The translations under genes and the position numbers were made by a program. From JADKFD01 sp050250665 (GTDB lineage Bacteria > Pseudomonadota > Gammaproteobacteria > Xanthomonadales > SZUA-5), in NCBI GenBank assembly GCA_050250665.1, contig JBFWOF010000030.1, positions 12,067 to 76,066 on the forward strand: a stretch of 64,000 bases of DNA, read 5' to 3'. The first letter of the stretch is position 1, and each line of letters opens with the position of its first letter. Below, piece by piece: positions 54,291 through 63,661 of this stretch. The notes below the pieces were generated by a model that did not search any database, was not told where the DNA came from, and was given only the letters and a program-made list of their open reading frames with translations.

Positions 54291-54892
54291 CTGCGGTAGG
54301 CCCGGGTTCGATAATCCTGGCCGTGCCCGATGCTCCCTCGCGGCGTCATTGTGAGGAGCGCAGCGACGAAGCAATCCAGTGCTCTTGAAACAGAGCACCT
54401 GGATTGCTTCGCTGGGCTGTCCATGAACCATGTCGCAAGTCTTTGATTTGGGTTCCGCGTGAGTGCGACGCAGGCTGTGTCCACCTGTAGGAGCGCCATC
54501 ACGGCGCGACCGCTGCGGCGGACGTGTGGCTGGCCGGTCGCGACGCAAGGTCCCTCCTACAGAAAAGCTTGTGGTTCATGGCCCGTGGGCAGCATCGGGC
54601 CGAAACAGGTGGCTCGCATTGACGCGTGCTCTGGTGGGTCCAGACTTGTCTGGACGCTTTCGGTACATGGTTGGAGAAGCGTCCAGACAAGTCTGGACCT
54701 ACAGAAGCCCTCAAGCCCGTAGCTTTTCCCGTGCCCCGTGCCCCGTGCCCCGTGCCCCTCAAAAGCACGGCACGTTCACTCGCCATTTCCACGCAAACAA
54801 GGCGCGGACCTGCTTGCTCGTCCATGCCTTCAAAGGGGCATAATCGGACGAAGCGCCGCCTCTCGGTGGCGTCATGCCTGGGAGGGTAAATC
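54291..54892. repeat. Repeat-filled gap (rplS to acylase)
   Basis: No gene. A GCAATCC-family element lies at 54341-54420 (GCGTCATTGTGAGGAGCG, then GAAGCAATCCAG ... CTGGATTGCTTC). A third 76-bp GTAGGAGCG element lies at 54486-54561. Next come a CCGTGGGCAGCATCGGGCC fragment and a GTCCAGACTTGTCTGGAC pair at 54638-54705, with GTCCAGACAAGTCTGGAC closing it. A CCCCGTG satellite follows at 54727-54757 (four units). The last ~130 bp lead into the acylase ribosome site and show nothing else. Confidence 0.75.
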
Positions 54893-57742
54893 ATGAGCAT
54901 TGCGAAGCTGGCGCGGCGACCTTTGGCGGTTGCCAGCGCATTTCTGCTTTGGAGCGGAGCATCACTGGCGCAATCGACGCCTGTCGTGGCTCCGGGCCTT
55001 ATTGCCAACGGATCAATCTCTTACGACGCCGAGGGCGTGCCCAGCATCGTTGCCAGCAACGATCTGGACATGGCCTATCTGCAGGGCTATGCGCATGCGC
55101 GCGACCGCTTCTGGCAGATGGACTTCACCCGTCGTGGCGCCAGTGGTACGGTGTCCGAACTGGTGGGTGCTGCGGCGCTGGCCAACGACGTACAAATCCG
55201 CACGCTGGGATTGCGTCGCGCTGCCTGGGAGACCTACGTCAAGCTGTCGCCCGACATGCGTGAATTCCTGCAGGCCTATGCCAATGGCGTGAACTACTGG
55301 CTGCGCACCACGCCGGCACTGCCGCCTGAGTACGGCGCGCTGGAGCTTACCCAGGCCGAACCGTGGTCGCCAGTGGACACCCTGGTCATCGGTAAGGCAT
55401 TGGCCTTCCAGCTCTCCTTCGATCTGGATATCGATTTCACGCTGCGTCTGGCCGCCTATCAGGCTGCCGGTGCTGCCGGCAATTTCAACGGGACGGCGCT
55501 GTTCTTCGAGGACACCCACCGCACCCAGCCGGGTGATGATCGAGTCTCGATCCCCGGCTTTCTCGCTTCGATCGGTGGGCAGGGCGAAGCCGACAAGCGT
55601 CTGGCAGAGGAAGTGCCGCTGGTTTCGCAGCAGACCGTGGCCTTGGCGCAGTCTTATCGGGACAAGATTGCCGATCACCCCCTGATCGGTCCCGCCTTGA
55701 AGTTCCGCGAGGATCGTGGCGCCAGCAACTGGTGGGTGGTATCCGGTACCAAGACCGCCGACGGCAAGCCGATTCTGGCCAATGATCCCCATCTGGGCCT
55801 GGATACCCCGTCCACCTTCTATGAGAACCGTCTGTATTCGTCCGACAGTCGCTTCCCGGTGCCCTACAACTTCAGCGGCTCTTCGGTCGCCGGTGCGCCG
55901 GGGCCGCTGCTGGGCTGTACCGACAGCTTCTGCTGGGGTCTGACCACCAATCCGCTGGACGTCACCGACGTCTTCCAGGAGACCTTCCGCCTCAACACCT
56001 ACGGCTTGCCCACGCACACCATTCATAATGGCGTGGCGGAACCGGTGGTCTGGATCTTCCAGAGCTACTTTGTCAACAACCTCGGCGATGGCATCGCCAA
56101 CAACATCACCCGCAGCAATGCCATCGGCTACACCAATGGCGGCGTGACCATCATCGTGCCACGACGCAACAACGGTCCGGTGCTGCAGATCAGCGGCAGT
56201 TCCGGTTTGTCGGCCGCCTATACGGGTTGGGGCGCCACCAACGAACTGGAGACCTTCCGGCGGCTGCCGCGCTCGCGCAACGTGCAGGAATTCCGCGACA
56301 ATCTGTCCTATTTCGACGTTGGTTCGCAGAATTTCTCCTACGCTGATGTCGAAGGGAACATCGCCTATTTCACGACGGCCGAATCGCCCCTGCGCACCGA
56401 TCTGCAGACCCTGGGCGCACCGGATGGTGGCATTCCGCCCTTCCTGATCCGCGATGGTTCCGGCGCCCGCAAGCACGACTGGTTGCCGCGCACCAGCAAC
56501 TACCCGAATCAGTCACTGCCCTACGAGATCCTGCCGCCAGGAGAAATGCCCTTCGTGATCAATCCGCAGTCGGGCTACATCGCCAACTGCAACAATGATC
56601 CAGTCGGCAACACGCTGGACAACAACGCTCTCAACCAGCTGCGTCCAGGTGGCGGTCTCTACTACCTCGACATCGCCTATTCCGGCTTCCGCCAGGGGCG
56701 TATCGACAGACTGCTGAATGAGCGACTCGAGTCCGGGCAGCCGGTGACGGTCGATTTCATCAAGCAGACGCAGGCCAACAATCAGCCGCTGGATGCTGAA
56801 AAGCTGACGCCCTATCTGCTGACGGCCGCCGCCAATGCCAGCGCGCCGAATGCCTGGTCGGAGCTGCGTACGCTGATCAACGACGCCCGCGTGGCGGCAG
56901 CGATCAACCGCCTCGCCAGTTGGGACTATTCCACACCCACCGGTATCGCCGAAGGCTTCGATCCGGGTGATGATCCGGGCAATCTGCCGCAGCCGAGCGC
57001 GACGGAAATCCGCCATTCGACCGCCGCGACCTTGTTCGCGGTGTGGCGCTCCTTCGCGATCCGTGGTGTGGTCGACAGCACACTGACGCGCATCGGCCTG
57101 GGTAGTCAGACACCCGGTTCGGAAGAATCGGTTCGGGCCTTGCTCAATCTGCTGAAGAACTATCCGACGGCTCATGGCGTGGGCGCCAGTGGTGTCAACT
57201 TCTTCCAGGTGGCTGGGGCGCCGAGTCCGGAGGCCGCCCGGGATCTGGTATTGCTGCGGGCACTGCGTGACAGTCTGAACGCGCTGTCTGGCGACAGCTT
57301 TGCGGCAGCCTTCGGCAATTCGACCAATCTCGACGACTACCGCTGGGGCAGGTTGCATCGCATCGTGTTCGACCACCCGCTGGGCGGGCCCTTCAATCTG
57401 CCGGGCGCCAACCCCTACGGTTTCGCCAATCTGTCACCGCAGTTGCCGGGTGTTGCCCGTCCGGGCGGCTATGACACGCTGGATGTGGGTGGCCACTCGA
57501 CCCGTGCCAATACCGTCAATGGCTTCATGTTCGGATCAGGGCCGGCACGGCGCTTTGTCGGTTCGCTGGGCACACCGATCAGTGCCGAGAACATCCATCC
57601 GGGCGGTCAGTCCGGCGTGCTTGGCTCGCCGACCTATGCCAGCCAGCTGGGTCGCTGGCTGACCAACCGCTACAAGACCCTGATCATCAACCGCGATCAG
57701 GCACTGGCCGCCGAACGCCAGCGGCTGGACTTCCGTCCGTAG
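54893..57742 (+). CDS. Secreted penicillin acylase family Ntn-hydrolase
   Basis: This 949-residue precursor has a Sec signal (LAVASAFLLWSGASLAQ). The beta-chain nucleophile Ser is in EDRGASNWWVVSG, with the downstream ANDPHLGLDTPSTFYENRLY block of the family. Acyl-homoserine lactone acylases (PvdQ/QuiP-like) and cephalosporin acylases share these features; the length exceeds the usual ~750-800, with extra loops. Quorum quenching is possible but not shown. GGGAGGG lies 8 bp before the ATG. It is a second, distinct acylase in the window: the one at 42603 is shorter and sits in a different operon. Followed by a terminator-like hairpin. Confidence 0.88.
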   Translation: MSIAKLARRPLAVASAFLLWSGASLAQSTPVVAPGLIANGSISYDAEGVPSIVASNDLDMAYLQGYAHARDRFWQMDFTRRGASGTVSELVGAAALANDVQIRTLGLRRAAWETYVKLSPDMREFLQAYANGVNYWLRTTPALPPEYGALELTQAEPWSPVDTLVIGKALAFQLSFDLDIDFTLRLAAYQAAGAAGNFNGTALFFEDTHRTQPGDDRVSIPGFLASIGGQGEADKRLAEEVPLVSQQTVALAQSYRDKIADHPLIGPALKFREDRGASNWWVVSGTKTADGKPILANDPHLGLDTPSTFYENRLYSSDSRFPVPYNFSGSSVAGAPGPLLGCTDSFCWGLTTNPLDVTDVFQETFRLNTYGLPTHTIHNGVAEPVVWIFQSYFVNNLGDGIANNITRSNAIGYTNGGVTIIVPRRNNGPVLQISGSSGLSAAYTGWGATNELETFRRLPRSRNVQEFRDNLSYFDVGSQNFSYADVEGNIAYFTTAESPLRTDLQTLGAPDGGIPPFLIRDGSGARKHDWLPRTSNYPNQSLPYEILPPGEMPFVINPQSGYIANCNNDPVGNTLDNNALNQLRPGGGLYYLDIAYSGFRQGRIDRLLNERLESGQPVTVDFIKQTQANNQPLDAEKLTPYLLTAAANASAPNAWSELRTLINDARVAAAINRLASWDYSTPTGIAEGFDPGDDPGNLPQPSATEIRHSTAATLFAVWRSFAIRGVVDSTLTRIGLGSQTPGSEESVRALLNLLKNYPTAHGVGASGVNFFQVAGAPSPEAARDLVLLRALRDSLNALSGDSFAAAFGNSTNLDDYRWGRLHRIVFDHPLGGPFNLPGANPYGFANLSPQLPGVARPGGYDTLDVGGHSTRANTVNGFMFGSGPARRFVGSLGTPISAENIHPGGQSGVLGSPTYASQLGRWLTNRYKTLIINRDQALAAERQRLDFRP

Positions 57743-57754
57743 CAGTCAGCACCA

Positions 57755-57785
57755 CCGGCCCCGGAAACGGGGCCGGCTTGGGTTT
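57755..57785 (+). terminator. Terminator-like hairpin after the secreted acylase
   Basis: CCGGCCCCG (57755-57763), GAAA loop and CGGGGCCGG (57768-57776) make a 9-bp stem with a stable tetraloop, 12 bp after the stop. The following CTTGGGTTTG has only a weak T-run, so efficiency is uncertain. A GAGGGCAC-type 9-bp imperfect tandem repeat (57789-57822) lies just beyond. Confidence 0.6.
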
Positions 57786-57899
57786 GTCACGAGGGCACGA
57801 GGGCTCGAGGGCATGAGGGCAAGCAAGAGCAGGTTCGACGCGAGCTCCTGATTCTTCGCGCCCTCGCGCCCTCAACGACATGTCTGGAGACCGAAGTCC

Positions 57900-58529
57900 T
57901 TGTCCACTGACGTCCAAGCTCGGGAACATCTGCGGCGGGCTGATCCGCGATTGGCCGTCTGGATGGAACGTATCGGCGAACTGGCCTTGCCCTGTCGTAC
58001 GCGCTTTACGGTGGTCGATGCGCTGGCGCGCTCGATCATCTTTCAGCAACTGAATGGCAAGGCCGCGGAAACCATCTTCGGCCGCATGCAGCAATTGCTG
58101 GGTGTACGCCAGGTCACGGCGCGGGCGCTGGCAGCCGTGTCGGTGGATGAACTGCGTACGGCCGGCGTCTCCAACGCCAAGGCCCGGGCCCTGAAGGATC
58201 TGGCCGAGCACGCTCTGGCGCGCCGATTGCCATCACCGGATGCCCTGCACGAGATGAGCGATGAGGATGCGGTCGCGCGCCTGACGGTGGTCCGTGGCGT
58301 GGGACCGTGGACGGTGCAGATGCTGTTGATGTTCAGGCTGGGCCGTTGCGACATCCTGCCGCTCAGCGACTATGGCGTGCGCGCCGGGGCCCAACTCGTG
58401 CATGAACTTCCGGCTTTGCCGTCGGTAACTGAACTGGCGCAGCTCGGTGCTGCCTGGAGTCCGTACCGCAGCCTCGCAAGCCTGTATCTTTGGCGGGCTT
58501 TGGATAGCGCCAGGGAAGGCACATCATGA
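57900..58529 (+). CDS. AlkA-like HhH-GPD DNA glycosylase
   Basis: This 209-residue base-excision enzyme has the helix-hairpin-helix VVRGVGPWTVQMLLMF and the catalytic Asp in DILPLSDYGVR, as in DNA-3-methyladenine glycosylase II. FQQLNGKAAETIF is the typical first helix. It lacks the N-terminal AlkA domain of E. coli, like the short MAG1/AlkA2 group, and should remove alkylated purines. Its start is a TTG at 57900, in the longest frame that still fits; ATG 57963 would cut the family motif. Its stop overlaps the following gene by 4 bp. Confidence 0.85.
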   Translation: MSTDVQAREHLRRADPRLAVWMERIGELALPCRTRFTVVDALARSIIFQQLNGKAAETIFGRMQQLLGVRQVTARALAAVSVDELRTAGVSNAKARALKDLAEHALARRLPSPDALHEMSDEDAVARLTVVRGVGPWTVQMLLMFRLGRCDILPLSDYGVRAGAQLVHELPALPSVTELAQLGAAWSPYRSLASLYLWRALDSAREGTS

Positions 58530-58990
58530 CTGCAGACGAATTGTTTCGCTGGTTGACGCTGGAGAACCTCAGCCTGACGGCCCTGCAGGCAGCGCTGCAC
58601 GGCAACGAGGCGCGCACCACCGAATGCAATGCGCACGTGGAGTTTCAGCTCACGCCCTCGGCCGTTGAAGGGGCGGTTCCACCGCAGTTTGCGCTGCAGA
58701 CCCGCCTGACCTGCGTCGGTACGCCGGTGCGCGGTGTGCCGGGAATCAAGCTCTTCGATCTGGAGATACGCGCGCTTGCGCTGTACCGACAGATCGGCGG
58801 AGAGGGCCTGAACGCCACCGACTTCGCCACCCACCACACGGTGCTGGCCCGACAGTTGTTCCCGGTACTTTCCATCCGCGCGCAGACCCTGTTGCAGGAT
58901 TTGGGGTTGCACAACATCCGCCTGCCCATGGATCTGCCGCAGCAGCTCAACCAGAATCCACCAGCATCCGGCCCGGTGGTGCTGAACTGA
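58526..58990 (+). CDS. Small SecB-like protein
   Basis: This 154-residue protein is coupled to the glycosylase by an ATGA overlap. It shows SecB-like order: beta-strands FALQTRLTCVGTPVRG and KLFDLEIRALALYRQIGG, then LARQLFPVLSIRAQTLLQDL and a final NIRLPMDLPQQL, comparable with LFPYARECI and LNLAPVNFDALF of SecB. The identity is low, so a SecB-fold relative is a guess. If true it might hold a partner protein in a non-native state. No toxin-antitoxin or export gene is next to it. Confidence 0.5.
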   Translation: MTADELFRWLTLENLSLTALQAALHGNEARTTECNAHVEFQLTPSAVEGAVPPQFALQTRLTCVGTPVRGVPGIKLFDLEIRALALYRQIGGEGLNATDFATHHTVLARQLFPVLSIRAQTLLQDLGLHNIRLPMDLPQQLNQNPPASGPVVLN

Positions 58991-59219
58991 CCCACCCTTG
59001 TGGGAGCGGCTTCAGCCGCGAAGCGTTTTGATCTTGTGCCCCAGAAAGTAGGTCACGTTGACCCAAGGGTCTACGTGAGAGCTGCTCTGTGGGAGCGGCT
59101 TCAGCCGCGAAGCTCTGGCTTCCGTCCCCGAGGCAGCTCAGTAGTCACGTAGACCGCAACGCGGTCAACGTGACCTACTTCAAGATCAATCGCTTGTCGT
59201 GTTCTCGCCGAACGCACCC
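58991..59219. repeat. GTGGGAGCGG and CACGTAG hairpins between convergent genes
   Basis: Two GTGGGAGCGGCTTCAGCCGCGAAGC units (about 59001-59025 and 59090-59114) alternate with two CACGTAG hairpins (59048-59080 and 59141-59178). No gene is present in the 229 bp. Confidence 0.7.
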
Positions 59220-59948
59220 TCAACCCCGATAGCACCAGTGCCAGGGCTCATGGATGAAGCCCCAGCGGTTGCCGCGCGGGTAGGAGAGTTCGAAGCCGAA
59301 TCTGCCGGCGTTCTGCTGCAGCCACTCGAAAGCGGTCGTGGATTCGAAGGCTTCGGTCAGCGGTGCAGCACCGGGCACGGCGAAGTCCAGCGCACAGCCG
59401 CTGTGGTGTTCGCTGTAGCCCGGCGGGGCATTGACCTTGAGAATCTCATCCCAGCTCTGTCCGCTGGCGTGCTTGCGCAGCAGGATGCGCAGCTGATCCC
59501 GGGCGCTGCGGAAACTGGAAATCAGTTCGAGTTCGACGCCGTCCAGCGCGGCAGCATGGTGCAGGCGCCGCAAGGCGCGCAGGGCAGCCGGTTGCAGCCA
59601 ATGACTGCGGCCATAACGGTCGCGCCCGGCGTTTTCCAGCAAAGCGGCTTCGCCATGCGCAGGCAGATGCCGCGTGCTTGCCGTGCTCAGCCACAATTCG
59701 GCATGTGGTAGCCGCTCGACCGCGCAGGGCTGTTCCGCAGTCTGCCACTGCCGGGCCTTCTCGATGCTCGAAAGCTGCGATGTATCCAGTTCAGCCAGGC
59801 GCTGGCGGATGCGCGCAAAACTGCTTCCGCGCAATTTCACTGACACGCTGGTCAGCCGAAGTCGGCCCGAGCGCAAGCCATGCAGAAAAGCCCGATCCAG
59901 GGGCAGTGACGGCGCTCGCCGATGGTGTGCTGCGGTTCGGGCGTGCAT
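59220..59948 (-). CDS. M15-family D-Ala-D-Ala carboxypeptidase-like protein
   Basis: This 242-residue protein ends in a VanY/M15 zinc peptidase domain: LISSFRSARDQLRILL, SEHHSGCALDFAV (Zn ligands His and Asp) and FIHEPWHWCY (second His). Such enzymes trim peptidoglycan stem peptides. The first ~100 residues are basic and of unknown kind with no clear signal peptide. ATG 59948 begins 8 bp after the stop of the preceding propeller gene, so the two and the transglutaminase gene upstream form one operon. Export would need a signal I cannot see. Confidence 0.83.
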   Translation of the reverse strand: MHARTAAHHRRAPSLPLDRAFLHGLRSGRLRLTSVSVKLRGSSFARIRQRLAELDTSQLSSIEKARQWQTAEQPCAVERLPHAELWLSTASTRHLPAHGEAALLENAGRDRYGRSHWLQPAALRALRRLHHAAALDGVELELISSFRSARDQLRILLRKHASGQSWDEILKVNAPPGYSEHHSGCALDFAVPGAAPLTEAFESTTAFEWLQQNAGRFGFELSYPRGNRWGFIHEPWHWCYRG

Positions 59949-59955
59949 GGTGGCT

Positions 59956-60906
59956 TCAGTGCTCGGCCGGTGCCAGCTGCACCGGTTGCGCGGGTCGATA
60001 GCGGAAGCGCAGCAACGGTACCGGCGCCTTTTCGCTGCCCACATACAAATGCTGACAGCCCTGATCCAGCGCCATGGCTTCGGCCTGCGGCAGCAAACTG
60101 ATGCTGGAGCGGGTCGGTTCCTGTTCCGCCAAAGCCTGGGCCCAGCTTTGATCCTTGCTACGGCTGTAGCGATAGATCGCATCGTAGGTCAATACCAGGA
60201 AATTCAGACCGGTGCAGTCCAGTTCCATGGCCGTCGTTTGCGAGCGAAAGCGGCTCAGGCTGCCGTCGCGCTTGATCTCGGCGGGGGTCGGTTGGGGAAT
60301 GCGGTCCAGGGTGGCAACCCGCTCAGCCACCAGAGCTTCCTTGGCGTCAAAGCCGTCCAGCGGCAACTGAAACAGGATTGGCGGCACGGTGCGCTTGGAC
60401 ACCAGATAAACCAGGCCAGCTTCCTCATCGACGGTCATCGCTTCGACGTCGTGAGGTGCATCCGGATAGGTGAAACGCAGCTGACGCGCGGCGCTGGTCT
60501 GACTGGCCTTCCCATCGGGATCGGGCTCGGGCAACAACCACAGGGACACCTGCTCGCGATTGCCGGAGTTGTCGCCGGTGTCGGCCACCAGCAGCCAGTT
60601 CTGGCCTTTCCAGGCGAAGCTGGCGAGATCCTCCCAGTCGACATTTTCGGCGTCGGTCACCACAAACTCGCGCAGCACCCGACCGCGACCATCGATCAAC
60701 ACCAGCCGATTGCCGTTGCCGCCATCATTGATGCCCCAGAAACGATCGGATGCCAGCCGCGACACCGCCAGACCACTGAGCTCACCGAGGGCCGGGTCGG
60801 TCACGATGCCGGCAATGCCGAGGCGGCTCACCGGCCGTTGCGGCTCCGCCTGCAGGGGGGCGGCCAGCGCCAGACCGAGTACGGCAAAGGCAAGCCCACG
60901 CATCAT
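59956..60906 (-). CDS. Secreted beta-propeller-like protein of unknown function
   Basis: This 316-residue precursor starts with a signal (LAFAVLGLALAAPLQAE). The mature part has recurring strand blocks with ELSGLAVSRLASDRFWGIND, GNRLVLIDGRGRVL, DWEDLASFAWKGQNWLLVAD and VEAMTVDEEAGLVYLVSK. These resemble propeller proteins of the esterase-like/phytase-like or strictosidine-like type; no catalytic set is recognised. Its start overlaps the upstream transglutaminase stop by 4 bp (ATGATG; either ATG may be used). An envelope role alongside the flanking M15 peptidase and transglutaminase is inferred. Confidence 0.7.
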   Translation of the reverse strand: MMRGLAFAVLGLALAAPLQAEPQRPVSRLGIAGIVTDPALGELSGLAVSRLASDRFWGINDGGNGNRLVLIDGRGRVLREFVVTDAENVDWEDLASFAWKGQNWLLVADTGDNSGNREQVSLWLLPEPDPDGKASQTSAARQLRFTYPDAPHDVEAMTVDEEAGLVYLVSKRTVPPILFQLPLDGFDAKEALVAERVATLDRIPQPTPAEIKRDGSLSRFRSQTTAMELDCTGLNFLVLTYDAIYRYSRSKDQSWAQALAEQEPTRSSISLLPQAEAMALDQGCQHLYVGSEKAPVPLLRFRYRPAQPVQLAPAEH

Positions 60907-62345
60907 TGAAGGTCCCGCTCGACGCGATCGATCTGCAGCCGACCGAGCAGCGCGACACCGGCGAAATAGCGGACCGGATCGCCATCGCCGACGGCCAGAG
61001 CGATATGTCCGGAATCGAAGCCGTTGAGGGCAGCGTCGAAGCCCTGCCAGTGGCCATCCAGATAGACCTCGGTCCAGGCGTGTGGCACGAAGACGTCATC
61101 GCGATCACCGAAACTCGGCACATAGGCCAGACCGGTCGCCACCCGCGCCGGGATGCCCAGCGCCCTGGCAATGGCCGTCAACAGCAGCGCATGTTCGGTG
61201 CAGTCGCCCTGTCGGGTGGTGGCCACTTCCAGCGCCGAGGCATAGCCCACCGACAGGGTCTTGCCGAAGATGTACTGGCGCACGAACGCCTCGGCATTGG
61301 CCATCCGCGCCTGATCGTCCGTGGCATCACCTGCGGCGCGTTTCGCCAGATCCTGGATGATCGGACTGTCCGACTGCACCCACACCGAAGGCTCCTGGTA
61401 CAGAGCAAGCACGTCGCTCTCCGGGCGCCTGGCTTTGGGATCGATCTGGATCGAGAAGCGTCCCGGGGCCAGTTCCTTGACGCGCTGCTGGCCGGTCGAA
61501 GCGGGTGCGATATCGGTGCCCTTGATGCTGACCTCGAAAGTCAGAGCCCGTCTCCGTTCACCGGCGCTCAGCGCCCGTGGCGCATCGATCACCAGCTTGT
61601 CGAGAAAATCGAGAGGCTGGTTGGGCGCGCGGGCGCAGGCTTCGTCGCAGGCCAGCAACTCGACCTTCATGCCGGCCAGATCCATGCGGATACGCTGGGC
61701 GTTGAATTCATCATCAACGAAAGCCGAGACCTGCATCGGGCCATCCGGATAGCGCACCAGCTGCTCGACTTCGGTCAGCTCGGCCTCGTCCTTCATCAAC
61801 TCGATGCGGCGCCGGGGTTTGAAGCTGGTTTCCAGCGGTACCACCATCAGCTGGCTGGGAATGAAGGCATCCAGCGCAATCAGGCTCTTTTCGCCACGCA
61901 AGCCCGCCAGCATGGCCTTGCGCTGCCCTTCAAAGAACAGCGCCTGGGCCGGCACCTGGATGGTCTGCGTCCGGGTATCGCCGGCGCCTTCCATGCGCAC
62001 CTGAAATTCCTGCGGCCCGGACCGGGTGCCGACGTAGCGCAGCTCCTGGCCCGCCGTGCGGATATCGGCGCGGAAGCTGATGGCTTCGCCACTGGCTGAT
62101 TCCACGGTTTCCTCGAGCGAACGCATCGATACCGACACGCCTTCGCGCTGGATTTCCAGTTCCAGAATTTCGGCACTGCGCACTGCGCCATCCGCCTGAA
62201 CTTCCCGCTCAGTCACGGACAAGCCCACCTTGCGTCCGTCGAAGAGCACGGCACGCCAGGTGCGTTCGGTGGAATCTGGATCGGCCGCACCCGCAAGGGT
62301 GGCAGCGCACAGGCCGATGGCGAACAGCAATGCAGCAAGACGCAT
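60903..62345 (-). CDS. Secreted transglutaminase-like cysteine protease-fold protein
   Basis: This 480-residue protein with a Sec signal (LLFAIGLCAATLAGAAD) has an N-terminal ~300 residues of beta-rich, unknown domain. The transglutaminase core follows: Cys in TRQGDCTEHALLLTAIARAL, His in PHAWTEVYLDGHW and Asp in GFDAALNG. Bacterial members act as proteases, amidases or cross-linkers in the envelope. It is first in an operon of three (transglutaminase, propeller, M15 peptidase). The gap to divergent purT contains the purT promoter. Confidence 0.85.
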   Translation of the reverse strand: MRLAALLFAIGLCAATLAGAADPDSTERTWRAVLFDGRKVGLSVTEREVQADGAVRSAEILELEIQREGVSVSMRSLEETVESASGEAISFRADIRTAGQELRYVGTRSGPQEFQVRMEGAGDTRTQTIQVPAQALFFEGQRKAMLAGLRGEKSLIALDAFIPSQLMVVPLETSFKPRRRIELMKDEAELTEVEQLVRYPDGPMQVSAFVDDEFNAQRIRMDLAGMKVELLACDEACARAPNQPLDFLDKLVIDAPRALSAGERRRALTFEVSIKGTDIAPASTGQQRVKELAPGRFSIQIDPKARRPESDVLALYQEPSVWVQSDSPIIQDLAKRAAGDATDDQARMANAEAFVRQYIFGKTLSVGYASALEVATTRQGDCTEHALLLTAIARALGIPARVATGLAYVPSFGDRDDVFVPHAWTEVYLDGHWQGFDAALNGFDSGHIALAVGDGDPVRYFAGVALLGRLQIDRVERDLQ

Positions 62346-62430
62346 CAGGTTTTGGCGGCTCTCAAAGGGTCGGCTATTGTGCCAAATGCATCGTGGCTTG
62401 ATCAGGGCAGGGTGCCGTCAGTCACATTCC

Positions 62431-62458
62431 TTGTTCAGGCACGACACCGGCATAGAAT
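62431..62458 (+). promoter_or_regulatory. Promoter candidate for purT
   Basis: TTGTTC (62431-62436) and TAGAAT (62453-62458) are 16 bp apart, with the start codon 27 bp further. No PurR-like palindrome is obvious. Confidence 0.5.
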
Positions 62459-62485
62459 GTGCCGGTCCATTGAGGAGTCAACACT

Positions 62486-63661
62486 GTGATCGGAACCGCC
62501 TGCACCGACAATGCCATCCGCCTGCTGCTGCTCGGATCGGGCGAATTGGGCAAGGAAGTGGCCATCGAGGCGCAGCGGCTCGGAATCGAGGTGATTGCCG
62601 CCGATCGCTACGCCAACGCACCAGCGATGCAGATGGCCCATCGCTCGCATGTGCTGCCCATGCTCGATCCGGATGCCCTGCGGGCACTGATCGAGCAGGA
62701 ACGCCCGACGCTGGTGGTGCCGGAAATCGAGGCCATCCACACGCCAACCCTGGAAGCGATGGAGGCGGAAGGCCTGCGTGTGATCCCGACGGCGCGAGCG
62801 GCGCGACTGACCATGGACCGTGAGGGCATCCGCCGCCTGGCTGCCGAAGAGTTGGGCCTGCCGACCTCGCCGTATCAGTTCTGCGCCACCCGGGAGGAGT
62901 ACGAGGCCGCCATTGCCAAACTGGGTTTGCCCTGCGTGATCAAACCGCTGATGAGCTCCAGCGGCAAGGGTCAGAGCGTGGTCCGCAGCGAGGCCGACAT
63001 CGGCCCCGCCTGGGATTACGCCCAGAGTGGCGGCCGCGCTGGCGCCGGTCGCGTCATCGTCGAAGGTTTCGTGCCCTTCGATTTCGAAATCACGCTGCTG
63101 ACGGTCCGCCATCGCGCCGGCATCAGTTTCTGTGAGCCCATCGGCCATTTTCAGGAAGACGGTGACTATCGCGAGTCCTGGCAGCCGCAGCCGATGTCGG
63201 CGGTGGCGCTCAAGCGCGCCCAGGAGATCGCCCGGGCGATCACCGACAATCTCGGCGGCTGGGGCGTGTTCGGGGTCGAGTTGTTCATCCGCGGCGAGGA
63301 AGTGCTGTTCAGCGAAGTATCGCCGCGACCGCACGACACCGGCCTGGTCACGCTGGCCTCGCAGGATCTGTCGCAGTTTGCCTTGCATGTGCGCGCCATC
63401 CTCGGCCTGCCGATACCGGTGATCCGCCAGCGCGGCCCCGCGGCCTCGGTCGCGGTGCTGGCCGAAGGCGAGGGCAAGGGCCCGCGCTTCCACGGCGTGG
63501 AACAGGCATTGTCCGAGCCCGACACCGAGATCCGGCTGTTCGGCAAGCCCGACGTCCATGGCCGCCGCCGCGTCGGCGTCACCCTGGCCCGCGGCGAAAC
63601 CCTGTTCGCCGCCCGCGAGAAGGCCCGTCGTGCCGCAGCAGCTCTGCGGATCGAGTTGTAG
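62486..63661 (+). CDS. purT: Formate-dependent phosphoribosylglycinamide formyltransferase
   Basis: This ATP-grasp enzyme of 391 residues makes formyl-GAR from GAR, formate and ATP in purine synthesis, the folate-independent route beside PurN. Diagnostic blocks: LLLLGSGELGKEVAIEAQRL, PEIEAIHTPTLEAME, VIKPLMSSSGKGQSVV (nucleotide lid) and GVELFIRGEEVLFSEVSPRPHDTG. Start is GTG 62486 with GAGGAG 8 bp upstream. Length and sequence are standard. It stands alone, divergent from the transglutaminase operon. Confidence 0.96.
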   Translation: MIGTACTDNAIRLLLLGSGELGKEVAIEAQRLGIEVIAADRYANAPAMQMAHRSHVLPMLDPDALRALIEQERPTLVVPEIEAIHTPTLEAMEAEGLRVIPTARAARLTMDREGIRRLAAEELGLPTSPYQFCATREEYEAAIAKLGLPCVIKPLMSSSGKGQSVVRSEADIGPAWDYAQSGGRAGAGRVIVEGFVPFDFEITLLTVRHRAGISFCEPIGHFQEDGDYRESWQPQPMSAVALKRAQEIARAITDNLGGWGVFGVELFIRGEEVLFSEVSPRPHDTGLVTLASQDLSQFALHVRAILGLPIPVIRQRGPAASVAVLAEGEGKGPRFHGVEQALSEPDTEIRLFGKPDVHGRRRVGVTLARGETLFAAREKARRAAAALRIEL